From assembly GCA_021286885.1 (NCBI GenBank), contig JAJTBM010000031.1, positions 1-15,209 of the forward strand: a stretch of 15,209 nucleotides of DNA, read 5' to 3'. How positions within the stretch are numbered: the first letter of the stretch is position 1; every line of letters begins with the position of its first letter. A model generated the notes under the pieces. It was not told where the DNA came from. It searched no databases and worked only from the letters and a program-made list of their open reading frames with translations. Shown here piece by piece: positions 1 to 7,653 of this stretch. The translations under genes and the position numbers were made by a program. Source of the DNA: Rhodocyclales bacterium. GTDB taxonomy: Bacteria > Pseudomonadota > Gammaproteobacteria > Burkholderiales > Rhodocyclaceae.

Positions 1-27
1 GGCCACGCCTGAGCCGAGGAGGCCCCC

Positions 28-777
28 ATGACGTCCCCCACGACGCCTCCCGCAACACCCACGCCTGCACAGCCGCTGCTGGCCACCCGGGGCCTGCAAA
101 GCTGCTATGGCCGCATCCAGGCCCTCAAAGGGCTGGATCTGGACGTCCACACCGGCGAAACCGTGGCCCTGGTCGGGGCCAACGGCGCCGGCAAGACCAC
201 CTTCCTGCGCACCCTCTCGGGGGTCCAGCCCATGAGCGGGGGGCAGATCACGTTCGACGGTGAAGACATCGGCCCCCTGCGGGCCGACCTGCGCATGCGG
301 CGCGGCATCTGCCAATCCCCCGAGGGCCGCCAGGTGTTCGGCCCCCTCTCCATCGAAGACAATCTGCGCCTGGGCGCCTACCCCCAGCCCAAGGCCTGGC
401 TGGCCGAAGGGCTGGACAAGGTGTATGGGATGTTTCCGGTGCTGGCCGAAAAGCGCCAGCTCCCGGCGGGCACCCTCTCGGGCGGCCAGCAGCAGATGCT
501 GGCCATTGGCCGGGCCCTGATGGGCCGGCCCCGCCTGCTTCTGCTGGACGAGCCCTCCATGGGCCTCGCCCCGCTGCTGGTGGAAGAGGTGTTTCAGGTG
601 ATCAAGCGCCTCAAGGCCGAGGGCATGACCATCCTGCTGGTCGAGCAGAACGCCTTTGCCGCCCTGGCCATTGCCGACCGGGGCTATGTGCTCGAAACCG
701 GCCGCATCGCCCTCACCGGCAGCGGCCCCGAGCTGATCGCCAACGAAGCGGTACGGGCGGCATATCTGGGGATGTAG
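28..777 (+). CDS. livF: LivF, branched-chain amino acid ABC transporter ATPase
   Basis: This is the second ATP-binding subunit of a high-affinity branched-chain amino acid (HAAT/Liv) importer. It sits on the cytoplasmic face and drives uptake with LivG, LivH and LivM. In the 249-residue protein I see Walker A GANGAGKT (50-57), a Q-loop glutamine followed by SPEGRQVF (97-105), signature LSGGQQQ (150-156), Walker B LLLLDEP (170-176) and EQN (206-208) where most ABC ATPases carry the H-loop histidine. PEGR and EQN are typical of LivF. The ATG at 28 follows a strong GAGGAGG (16-22). The first 18 or so residues are a Thr/Pro-rich extension before the domain. A TGA at 10-12 fits the end of an upstream livG, so this is probably the last gene of the operon. 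The substrate could be another HAAT solute such as urea or an amide; the sequence does not decide this. Confidence 0.93.
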   Translation: MTSPTTPPATPTPAQPLLATRGLQSCYGRIQALKGLDLDVHTGETVALVGANGAGKTTFLRTLSGVQPMSGGQITFDGEDIGPLRADLRMRRGICQSPEGRQVFGPLSIEDNLRLGAYPQPKAWLAEGLDKVYGMFPVLAEKRQLPAGTLSGGQQQMLAIGRALMGRPRLLLLDEPSMGLAPLLVEEVFQVIKRLKAEGMTILLVEQNAFAALAIADRGYVLETGRIALTGSGPELIANEAVRAAYLGM

Positions 778-801
778 CCTGCGCTGGGGATGTAGCCTGC
801 G
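766..801 (+). repeat. 18-bp exact tandem duplication over the livF stop
   Basis: Two exact copies of CTGGGGATGTAGCCTGCG lie head to tail at 766-783 and 784-801. The first copy encodes the last residues of LivF (Leu-Gly-Met-stop), so the stop region is duplicated in frame. A ribosome reading through the first TAG would add six residues and meet a second identical Leu-Gly-Met-TAG. Confidence 0.95.
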
Positions 802-810
802 GCGGGCCCA

Positions 811-1095
811 TCAAGCCCAGGCTGCCAGCTTCTGCGCATCGGCCCCGGAAAGGCGTACCCGCTTGCTGCGGGAAGTATCCCCCGACAGCAGTTCAACCGC
901 CGCTTTGGGCAGGCCGGCCTGCTTGGCCAGAAAGGCCAGCAGGGCGGCGTTGGCCTTGCCGTCTACGGGCGGCGCGGCCAGACGGATCTTGAGCGCCTCC
1001 CCGTGGAGGCCGGCCAGCTCGGTTTTTTTGGCGCCAGGCTGGATGTGCAGGGTGAGGATCACACTGCCATCCGCCTGCGGGGTAAGCCAGCCCAT
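811..1095 (-). CDS. yggU: DUF167 / YggU family protein
   Basis: A 94-residue protein of the DUF167 (YggU/UPF0235) family, small soluble proteins of unknown biochemical role. Family features seen are IQPGAKKTELAGLHGEALKI near residues 18-37, the core LAAPPVDGKANAAL (39-52), and a C-terminal LLSGDTSRSKRVRL (69-82). The length matches the family. I chose the ATG at 1093-1095 because its A of ATG shares a TGATG junction with the yggT stop codon (1095-1097), which indicates translational coupling. The open frame runs on upstream in this reading frame, but that part is out of frame with and inside yggT, so it is not coding. It is the last gene of the yggS-proC-yggT-yggU unit. Confidence 0.88.
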   Translation of the reverse strand: MGWLTPQADGSVILTLHIQPGAKKTELAGLHGEALKIRLAAPPVDGKANAALLAFLAKQAGLPKAAVELLSGDTSRSKRVRLSGADAQKLAAWA

Positions 1096-1667
1096 CAGGC
1101 CATGCCCACCAGGGCGTAACGCCCCATGGCTACGGCGCTGAGCAAAACCTGAAGCAGCAACAACAAAGCAATGGGGCTCAGATCCACCCCGCCCACCAGC
1201 GGAATCACCCGCCGGAAGGGGCGCAGGAAAGGCTCGGAGAGCGCATTCACCACCCCGGCCAGGGGCGCGTGGGGATTGACCCACGAGAACACCGCCGACA
1301 TGAGCACCACCCCCATCACCAGATACAGCACGGTTTTGGCGACCCCCAGCAGGCCCACACCCCACACCACCAGCACCAGACCCAGCGGGTCCATGAGGCC
1401 CAGGGAACCGCGCACCATCAGGGTCAGAAAGACCACCAGGGCCTGAAGAATCCAGGCGGGCAACAGGCTGGCCATATCGAACCCGAACAGGCCCGGAATG
1501 ACACGCCGCACGGGCACCACCAGCCAATCGGTGGTGGCCAGCACGAACTGGCCCAGGGGATTGCGGAAAGTCACCCGCTGCCACTGCATCACAAAACGCA
1601 TCAGCAGCATGCCGGTAAACAGGCTGACCAGGGCATCAATCACGGTGAGGAACAGGCTTGCTAGCAT
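1095..1667 (-). CDS. yggT: YggT family integral membrane protein
   Basis: A 190-residue hydrophobic protein of the YggT family. It is made of two similar YggT modules, each with membrane helices around a conserved NP / VPVRRVIP-type segment: RNPLGQF and LVVPVRRVIPGL in the first half, WVNPHAPLAG and LRPFRRVIPLVGGVDLSPI in the second. It resides in the inner membrane. The family has been linked to osmotic or ion stress and, as YlmG relatives, to membrane or septum organisation, but the molecular function is not settled. The ATG at 1665-1667 has AAGGAG (1675-1680, read on the minus strand) seven bases upstream. It sits 51 bp after proC and overlaps yggU by one base, so the three are likely cotranscribed. 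Confidence 0.9.
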   Translation of the reverse strand: MLASLFLTVIDALVSLFTGMLLMRFVMQWQRVTFRNPLGQFVLATTDWLVVPVRRVIPGLFGFDMASLLPAWILQALVVFLTLMVRGSLGLMDPLGLVLVVWGVGLLGVAKTVLYLVMGVVLMSAVFSWVNPHAPLAGVVNALSEPFLRPFRRVIPLVGGVDLSPIALLLLLQVLLSAVAMGRYALVGMA

Positions 1668-1718
1668 GGGGCAGCTCCTTCAGGGCCTTGGGGGATTGCG
1701 CTCAAAATGCTCAGAAAA

Positions 1719-2531
1719 TCAGTCGCGGCCAAGCTGCTCGCCCAGCTCGCGACCCCGGGCGGCAGCGGCATCCACCGCACGACCGACCATGGCCACAAAA
1801 CCATCGGCCGCAAAAGACTTGAGGGCCGCCTCGGTGGTGCCGCCCTTGGAGGTGACACGCTCACGCAGCACGGCGGGGGACTCTTCGCTGCTGGCGGCCA
1901 GGCGGGCGGCGCCCAGCATGGTATCAATGGCCAGCTTGCGGGCGGTGGCGGCGTCAAAGCCTTGGGCGATGCCCGCCGCTTCAAGGGCCTCGATGAAGTG
2001 GAAAACATAGGCCGGGCCGCTACCGGAAACGGCGGTGACGGCATCGATCTGGCCTTCTTCGGGCACCCACACGGTGCTGCCCACGGCGCACAGCACCTGA
2101 TCGGCGGCCTGGCGCCCGGCCTCGCTCACGCTGGCGTCGGCAAACAGGCCGGTGATCCCGGCACCAATCAAGGCCGGGGTGTTGGGCATGGCGCGCACCA
2201 GCCGGGTGTAGCCCCCGAGCCAGCGGGACAAATCGGCCAGACGCAGACCAGCGGCGATGCTCACCACCACCTGCTCGGCCAGCTGGCCTGCCAGGGGCGC
2301 CAGGGCGGCCTTCATCTGCTGGGGCTTGACCGCCAGCACGAGCACGTCGCAGGCCAGGGCGGCGGCATCCAGGGATTCGGCGGCACGCACCCCGAAAGTG
2401 GTTTCGAGGCGTGCCCGGTTGTCGGCGGAGAGTTCCACCACCTGCACGTTCTTGGCATCAAAACCCTGCTTGCACAGGCCACCGATAAGGGCTGCGGCCA
2501 TGTTGCCGCCGCCCAGGAAAGTGATCTTCAT
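1719..2531 (-). CDS. proC: Pyrroline-5-carboxylate reductase
   Basis: ProC catalyses the last step of proline synthesis, NAD(P)H-dependent reduction of 1-pyrroline-5-carboxylate to proline, in the cytoplasm. The 270-residue protein has the Rossmann start MKITFLGGGNMA (1-12), VKPQQM (69-73), RAMPNTPALIGAGI (113-126), the active-site/dimer segment AVSGSGPAYVFHFIEAL (167-183) and the family signature SKGGTTEAALKSF (228-240). The length is normal. No good Shine-Dalgarno precedes the ATG, but it matches the universal ProC N-terminus. The gene follows yggS by 77 bp, a spacer containing a hairpin, and precedes yggT by 51 bp. YggS affects proline and other amino acid pools through PLP, and the yggS-proC pairing is widely conserved. 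Confidence 0.96.
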   Translation of the reverse strand: MKITFLGGGNMAAALIGGLCKQGFDAKNVQVVELSADNRARLETTFGVRAAESLDAAALACDVLVLAVKPQQMKAALAPLAGQLAEQVVVSIAAGLRLADLSRWLGGYTRLVRAMPNTPALIGAGITGLFADASVSEAGRQAADQVLCAVGSTVWVPEEGQIDAVTAVSGSGPAYVFHFIEALEAAGIAQGFDAATARKLAIDTMLGAARLAASSEESPAVLRERVTSKGGTTEAALKSFAADGFVAMVGRAVDAAAARGRELGEQLGRD

Positions 2532-2582
2532 GGGATAGCTTTACTGTGTTGATTGAATGTTCAGACGGGTTGAAGGATGAAA

Positions 2583-2616
2583 CGCCCGATGGGCCGCCGG
2601 AGCACCCATCAGGGCG
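2583..2616 (-). terminator. Hairpin at the yggS stop, possible attenuator/terminator
   Basis: Read on the minus strand, CGCCCTGATGGG (2616-2605) can pair with CCCATCGGGCG (2593-2583), an 11-bp stem with one bulged T around an 11-base loop, followed by TTTCATCC. The hairpin includes the yggS stop codon (2609-2611). The U tract is poor, so partial termination or RNA stabilisation between yggS and proC is more likely than a full stop. Confidence 0.45.
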
Positions 2617-3316
2617 CTGGATAGCTGCGGCTGCCGAAAATCGCTGTGCCCACCCGCACCAGGGTGGCCCCTTCGGCAATGGCCGCTTCCAGATCGTCGG
2701 ACATGCCCATCGAGAGCGTGTCGAGGGCAAAACCTTCGGCCTCCAGGCTTTCCTTGAGACGACGCAGGGTGGCGAAGCGTTCCCGCTGCAGGGCCACATC
2801 GTCGGTGGGCTCGGGAATGGCCATCAGCCCCCGCAGGCGCAGGCGCGGCAACGCGGCCACGGCCCGGGCCAGAGCAGGGAGTTCTGCGGGGGCCACGCCG
2901 CTCTTGGAGGCTTCGCCGCTCACATTGACCTGGATGCACACGTTCAGCGCCGGAAGATGGATATCCCGTTGTGACGACAAACGCTCGGCAATCTTGAGCC
3001 TGTCGATGGAATGCACCCACTGGAAGGCGTTGGCCACCGGGCGGCTCTTGTTGCTCTGGAGCGGGCCGATGAAGTGCCATTCGAGCTGGAGCGCGGCCAG
3101 GGCTTCGACCTTTGCCACACCTTCTTGCACATAGTTTTCGCCAAAGGCCTGCTGCCCGGCCTGGGCGGCGGCCTCCACGCTTTCGGCGGGCCAGGTCTTG
3201 CTGACCGCCAGCAGACGCACCTGGGACGGATCACGGCCCGCAGCACGGGCTGCCGCCTCGATGCGCATGACCACATCATTAATCCTGGCCGATATGCCTA
3301 GCTTATAATCTTTCAA
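2609..3316 (-). CDS. yggS: YggS/PLPBP family pyridoxal phosphate homeostasis protein
   Basis: A 235-residue (with this start) single-domain alanine-racemase-fold protein that binds PLP and buffers free PLP in the cytosol. Visible family motifs: LLAVSKTWP (35-43) with the PLP lysine K40, FGENYVQE (58-65), EWHFIGPLQSNK (79-90), VNVSGEASKSG (130-140), LRGLMAIP (161-168), LSMGMSDDLEAAI (201-213) and VRVGTAIFG (220-228). The start is uncertain. I chose TTG at 3314-3316 because family members begin a few residues before the segment aligned with GISARIND. It has no clear Shine-Dalgarno. A GTG at about 3274 (AGGA eight bases upstream) would give 221 residues and cut the first helix. An in-frame start at 3409 is possible but would add unrelated sequence. 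It is first in the yggS-proC-yggT-yggU cluster and divergent from pilT. Confidence 0.92.
   Translation of the reverse strand: MKDYKLGISARINDVVMRIEAAARAAGRDPSQVRLLAVSKTWPAESVEAAAQAGQQAFGENYVQEGVAKVEALAALQLEWHFIGPLQSNKSRPVANAFQWVHSIDRLKIAERLSSQRDIHLPALNVCIQVNVSGEASKSGVAPAELPALARAVAALPRLRLRGLMAIPEPTDDVALQRERFATLRRLKESLEAEGFALDTLSMGMSDDLEAAIAEGATLVRVGTAIFGSRSYPAP
3304..3309 (+). promoter_or_regulatory. Candidate -10 element for pilT
   Basis: A perfect TATAAT hexamer lies between the divergent yggS and pilT genes. No convincing -35 hexamer lies 16-18 bp upstream (AATCCT at 17 bp). If used, the pilT leader would be about 170 bases. The complementary strand reads TATAAG (3307-3302), so a weak divergent use is also possible. 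Confidence 0.4.
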
Positions 3317-3385
3317 GAGCTGTAACTGGGCTGATGACGGGTTTTGAGTATAGCATTGCCCCTGGGCCGGACTTTTCACCGCGCT

Positions 3386-3407
3386 ATCGCCGCGACATCG
3401 CCGCGAC
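3386..3407 (+). repeat. 11-bp tandem repeat in the pilT leader
   Basis: ATCGCCGCGAC is present twice in exact head-to-tail order (3386-3396 and 3397-3407), about 80 bp before the pilT start. No function can be assigned. Confidence 0.9.
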
Positions 3408-3484
3408 ACACCCTTTGGCCCATGCTGTGCCTGATCCGTACGCCGTTTAGATCTTCAACTTCCTGCGCCACACGAGCCCGACCG

Positions 3485-4528
<1,044 letters not shown>

Positions 4529-4543
4529 GTGAAAAACGACAGT

Positions 4544-4588
4544 TTCAGTGGAATTTATGCCATAAACCCAAAAGTAAATTCCACTGAA
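4544..4588. repeat. Perfect 14-bp inverted repeat between pilT and pilU
   Basis: TTCAGTGGAATTTA (4544-4557) is repeated as its exact reverse complement TAAATTCCACTGAA (4575-4588) around a 17-base centre. A further CAG/CTG match outside the arms can be added with one bulged T. The spacer is clearly AT-richer than the flanking genes. It lacks a U tract, so it is not a typical intrinsic terminator. It could be an operator for a dimeric regulator upstream of pilU or an RNA hairpin in the pilT-pilU message. Confidence 0.9.
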
Positions 4589-4603
4589 CTGAGAATTCTT
4601 CGC

Positions 4604-4609
4604 GATAAT
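4604..4609 (+). promoter_or_regulatory. Weak candidate -10 element for pilU
   Basis: GATAAT, 52 bases before the pilU start and 15 bases after the inverted repeat. No matching -35 is seen, so a promoter here would need an activator, for instance one bound at the repeat. This is speculative. Confidence 0.25.
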
Positions 4610-4661
4610 CCCGGCAGATATATAACAACCGACCGGACTGCGCCGGCAACAGGAAGCACTA

Positions 4662-5798
4662 ATGGAACGCGATCAGGCTCTCAAGTTCATGCACGATCTG
4701 CTGCGGCTGATGCTGCAGAAGAACGGCTCGGATCTTTTCATCACGGCCAATTTCCCCCCCGCCATCAAGATCGACGGCAAGATCGTCCCCCAGTCCAACC
4801 AGGTTCTGACCCACACCCATACCGCCGAACTGGCCCGGGTGATCATGAACGACCGGCAGGCTTCGGAGTTTGAAGCCACCAAGGAATGCAACTTCGCCAT
4901 TTCGCCCCAGGGCATTGGCCGCTTCCGGGCCAACGCTTTTGTTCAGCAGGGTCAGGTGGGGATGGTGCTGCGGACCATCCCGCAAAAGATCCCGCGCATC
5001 GACGACCTGGGCCTGCCCCAGGTGCTCAAGGACGTGGTGATGTCCAAGCGCGGGCTGGTGGTGTTCGTGGGCGGCACCGGCACCGGCAAGACCACTTCGC
5101 TGGCGGCGATGGTGGATTACCGGAACGAAAAGAGCTACGGCCACATCATCACCGTGGAAGACCCAGTGGAATTCATCCACCCCCACAAGAACTGCATCGT
5201 GACCCAACGTGAGGTGGGGATCGATACCGAGTCCTGGGAGCCGGCCCTTAAGAACACCCTGCGCCAGGCGCCGGACGTAATCCTGATGGGCGAAATCCGC
5301 GACCGGGAAACCATGGACTACGCCATCGCCTTCGCCGAAACCGGCCACTTGTGCCTGGCCACCCTGCACGCCAACAACGCCAACCAGGCCATCGACCGGA
5401 TCATCAACTTCTTCCCCGAAGAACGGCGCCAGCAGCTGCTGATGGATTTGTCGCTCAACCTGCGGGCGCTGATTTCCCAGCGTCTGATCCCCATGTGCGA
5501 CCGCAAGGGCCGGGTGCCTTCGGTGGAAGTGCTGCTCAACTCGCCGCTGGTCTCGGATCTGATCTTCCGGGGCGATATTCCGGGCATCAAGGAAGTGATG
5601 AAGCGCTCCGGCGAACTGGGCATGCAGACCTTCGACCAGAGCCTGTTCAACCTCTACGAGGAAGGCAAGATCACCTACGAAGACGCCCTGCGCAATGCCG
5701 ACTCCATGAACGATCTGCGACTCCAGATCAAGCTCAAGAGCCAGCGAGCCGACAAGGACGTGGGCGGCAGCGGCCCCACCAGCCTCGACATCGTTTGA
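4662..5798 (+). CDS. pilU: PilU, PilT-dependent retraction ATPase
   Basis: PilU is the PilT paralogue that works with PilT in pilus retraction and increases retraction force; in characterised bacteria it cannot retract pili without PilT. The 378-residue protein shows the N-terminal SDLFITANFPPAIKIDGK segment (23-40), Walker A GGTGTGKTT (137-145), the Asp box IITVEDPVEF (162-171), Walker B DVILMGEIRD (205-214, E211), the His box TGHLCLATLHANNANQAIDR (227-246), and LLNSPLVSDLIFRG (291-304) in place of the PilT AIRNLIRE motif. The C-terminal tail after residue 350 is the usual extra length of PilU. The ATG at 4662 has AGGAAG (4651-4656) five bases upstream. A strong hairpin follows the stop codon. 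Confidence 0.96.
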   Translation: MERDQALKFMHDLLRLMLQKNGSDLFITANFPPAIKIDGKIVPQSNQVLTHTHTAELARVIMNDRQASEFEATKECNFAISPQGIGRFRANAFVQQGQVGMVLRTIPQKIPRIDDLGLPQVLKDVVMSKRGLVVFVGGTGTGKTTSLAAMVDYRNEKSYGHIITVEDPVEFIHPHKNCIVTQREVGIDTESWEPALKNTLRQAPDVILMGEIRDRETMDYAIAFAETGHLCLATLHANNANQAIDRIINFFPEERRQQLLMDLSLNLRALISQRLIPMCDRKGRVPSVEVLLNSPLVSDLIFRGDIPGIKEVMKRSGELGMQTFDQSLFNLYEEGKITYEDALRNADSMNDLRLQIKLKSQRADKDVGGSGPTSLDIV

Positions 5799-5813
5799 TG
5801 GGCTGATCCTGCA

Positions 5814-5858
5814 GTAAACGTCATGAGGGCCGGTCAGACCGGCCCTCATGACGTTTAC
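5814..5858. terminator. 22-bp perfect hairpin, likely bidirectional terminator
   Basis: Arms 5814-5835 and 5837-5858 are perfect reverse complements around a single A (5836). The left arm begins GTAAACGTCATGAGGG and the right arm ends TCATGACGTTTAC. It lies 15 bp after the pilU stop and 65 bp before the convergent methyltransferase stop. The outer AAACG/CGTTT edges give a short T tract on each strand, as in bidirectional terminators, but a true U run is missing. The stem is unusually long. Confidence 0.7.
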
Positions 5859-5874
5859 ACCTTACGCTGCTGAA

Positions 5875-5895
5875 CTATCGGGGTGCCCCCGGTAG
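5875..5895. repeat. 9-bp hairpin before the methyltransferase stop
   Basis: CTATCGGGG (5875-5883) and CCCCGGTAG (5887-5895) pair through nine positions, one a T-G wobble, around TGC. This second hairpin is in the same convergent gap, on the side where it could end minus-strand transcripts. There is no U tract. Confidence 0.5.
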
Positions 5896-5923
5896 CGCTT
5901 CAGATCGCACGTCGGACACCCGC

Positions 5924-7087
5924 TCAATCATCCAGCTCGCCCGGCTTGGGCTTGCGGGCCGAACCGGACACCATGCAGTACTCGTACAGGCGGCATTCCA
6001 GCGCGCCATTGAACAGGGGCGTGCGCTTGCTGGCCTTGAGGCGCACGCCCTTGGGCAGCCCCGGGTCGCCGCTGAAGAAGTAGCAATTCCAGCCCGCCCA
6101 GTGGTTCTTGAGGGCATCGCCCAGCTTGGGATAGAAGGCCTGCAGCTCGGAAGTGTCTGACAGGCGCACGCCGTAGGGCGGATTGGCCACCAGCACGCCG
6201 TAATCGGCAGGCGCGTCCAGATCCAGCAGATCGGCGCGCAGCACCTCCACGCACTCCTCCAGCCCGGCGCTGCGCAGGTTCACGAAGGCCTTGCGCTGCT
6301 GGGATTCGAGGATGTCGGCCCCGTAGATGGGGAGCGGACGCGGCGGCTGGCGTCGCTCTTCGGCGGCCCGGCGAATGGGCGCCCAGGTTTCCCGCTCGAA
6401 GTTGCGCAGGCGCTCGAAGGCAAAATGACGGCCCAGGCCGGGGGCCACATCCAAGGCCATCTGGGCGGCTTCGATCAGGAAGGTGCCGCTGCCGCACATG
6501 GGGTCGCACAGGGGCTCGGTGGCCGGATCCCAGCCGGTGAGCATCAGAATACCTGCCGCCAGATTCTCCTTGAGGGGCGCCTCAACCGCCGCCGGTTTGA
6601 AGCCACGCCGGTACAGGGGGTCGCCCGAGGTATCCAGATACAGGGTGACGGTATCTTGGTTCAGGAAGGCGTGGATCCGGATGTCCGGGCTCTGGGTGTC
6701 GATGCTGGGGCGCTTGCCCGCCACGGTGCGGAAGTGGTCGCACACGGCGTCCTTGATGCGCAGGGTCACAAACTCCAGGCTGCGCAGGGGAGATTTTTGC
6801 GCAGTGACGAACACGCGCATGGTCTGATCGGCGGTAAACCACCGGGCCCAGGTGGGGGCGTAGGCGATCCGGTAGATGTCCTCTTCGCTGCGATAGCGGC
6901 CCGCGCTGATCTGCCACAGCACCCGGGTGGCGATCCGGCTTTCCAGGTTGGCCCGGTAGCAGACCGCCCAGTCACCAGAAAACAGCACCCCGCCCGGCAC
7001 CACCTTGGGGGCTTCGGCCCCCAGGGCAGCGAGTTCGGAGGCCAGCAGCGGCTCAAGGCCGCGAGGACAAGGAGAAAAGAAGTTCAA
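5924..7087 (-). CDS. rlmL: THUMP-domain 23S rRNA (guanine-N2) methyltransferase, RlmL type
   Basis: A class I SAM-dependent RNA methyltransferase of the COG0116 family, whose E. coli member makes m2G2445 in 23S rRNA. In 387 residues I see the ferredoxin-like/THUMP half (about 1-155, beginning NFFSPCPRGLEPLLASEL), the linker segment PLYRRGFK (157-164), the SAM-binding motif DPMCGSGTFLIEAA (195-208), IYGADI (254-259) and the catalytic NPPY (302-305). Only the RlmL half is present; the RlmK half fused to it in E. coli is absent, as is common outside gammaproteobacteria. I place the start at TTG 7085-7087 because it gives the family N-terminus. No Shine-Dalgarno is evident. GTG starts further upstream (7157-7159, inside a hairpin loop, and about 7132) would add a non-conserved leader. 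The gene lies downstream of hemJ on the same strand. Confidence 0.85.
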   Translation of the reverse strand: MNFFSPCPRGLEPLLASELAALGAEAPKVVPGGVLFSGDWAVCYRANLESRIATRVLWQISAGRYRSEEDIYRIAYAPTWARWFTADQTMRVFVTAQKSPLRSLEFVTLRIKDAVCDHFRTVAGKRPSIDTQSPDIRIHAFLNQDTVTLYLDTSGDPLYRRGFKPAAVEAPLKENLAAGILMLTGWDPATEPLCDPMCGSGTFLIEAAQMALDVAPGLGRHFAFERLRNFERETWAPIRRAAEERRQPPRPLPIYGADILESQQRKAFVNLRSAGLEECVEVLRADLLDLDAPADYGVLVANPPYGVRLSDTSELQAFYPKLGDALKNHWAGWNCYFFSGDPGLPKGVRLKASKRTPLFNGALECRLYEYCMVSGSARKPKPGELDD

Positions 7088-7146
7088 GACAGAAACCCAC
7101 AGTAAGAAATCAGAAAAACATTCGTACGACACATCCCGTCCGGCAA

Positions 7147-7169
7147 GCGCAGGGGGCACACCCCCGCGC
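7147..7169 (-). repeat. GC-rich hairpin between hemJ and the methyltransferase
   Basis: On the minus strand GCGCGGGGG (7169-7161) pairs with CCCCC-T-GCGC (7156-7147), nine base pairs with one bulged T and a four-base loop. It starts five bases after the hemJ stop codon. There is no U run after it, so it may act as an attenuator or as a boundary for RNA processing. Confidence 0.5.
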
Positions 7170-7173
7170 CCGC

Positions 7174-7584
7174 TCAGAAGGGCTTGAGCACCACCAGGAA
7201 GACCACCGCGAACAGCACCAGCACCGGCACTTCATTGAAGAAACGGTACCAGACATGGCTGCGGGTGTTGCGCCCGGCGGCAAATTCGCGCACCAGCCGG
7301 CCACAGTAGAGGTGATAGCCAATCAGAAAAGTCACCAGCGTGGTCTTGGCATGGAGCCAGCCACCGCTGAAACCGTAGCCCATCCACAGCCACATGCCCA
7401 GGGAAACCGCAATGATGCCCAGGGGCGTCATGAAACGGTAGAGCTTGTGCTCCATCAGCGTGAGGCGCTCCAGGGTGGCCGCGTCGGTGGCCATGGCGTG
7501 ATTCACGAACAGCCGGGGCAGGTAAAACAGGCCGGCGAACCAGCTTGTCACAAAGATGATGTGCAGGGCCTTGATGATCAGCAT
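7174..7584 (-). CDS. hemJ: HemJ, protoporphyrinogen IX oxidase (CopD-like)
   Basis: HemJ oxidises protoporphyrinogen IX to protoporphyrin IX in haem synthesis and is an inner-membrane protein. The 136-residue protein has four hydrophobic segments and the family N-terminus MLIIKALHIIFVTSWFAG with His8 and the YLPRLFVNHA segment. The second conserved part is LHAKTTLVTFLIGYHLY (77-93) with Lys80. The family's essential His and Lys, studied in the cyanobacterial protein, probably correspond to His8 and Lys80. The C-terminus has FNEVPVLVLFAVVFLVVLKPF. Length and motifs are typical. GGAG lies about 12 bases before the ATG. The gene stands between an SDR gene (69 bp upstream) and rlmL (86 bp downstream), all on one strand. 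Database labels such as 'CopD family protein' would refer to the same family. Confidence 0.9.
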   Translation of the reverse strand: MLIIKALHIIFVTSWFAGLFYLPRLFVNHAMATDAATLERLTLMEHKLYRFMTPLGIIAVSLGMWLWMGYGFSGGWLHAKTTLVTFLIGYHLYCGRLVREFAAGRNTRSHVWYRFFNEVPVLVLFAVVFLVVLKPF

Positions 7585-7653
7585 AGGTGGGCAAACTCCG
7601 TAAGATTCAGAAAGAATTCAGGAAGATGGGCAGTCTGGATGATCCTGGGCAGA

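Noticed and set aside
1..12. Possible end of livG (three codons and TGA)
   Set aside because: The frame fits and the position is as expected, but three codons cannot identify a gene, so it is only mentioned under livF.
1707..2552. Plus-strand frame of 281 codons antisense to proC
   Set aside because: Gly/His/Gln-rich shadow of proC, which is unambiguous on the other strand.
4659..5849. Open reading frame of 396 codons antisense to pilU
   Set aside because: A shadow of pilU, rich in His, Val, Gly and Asp with no motif. Long antisense frames are common at this GC content.
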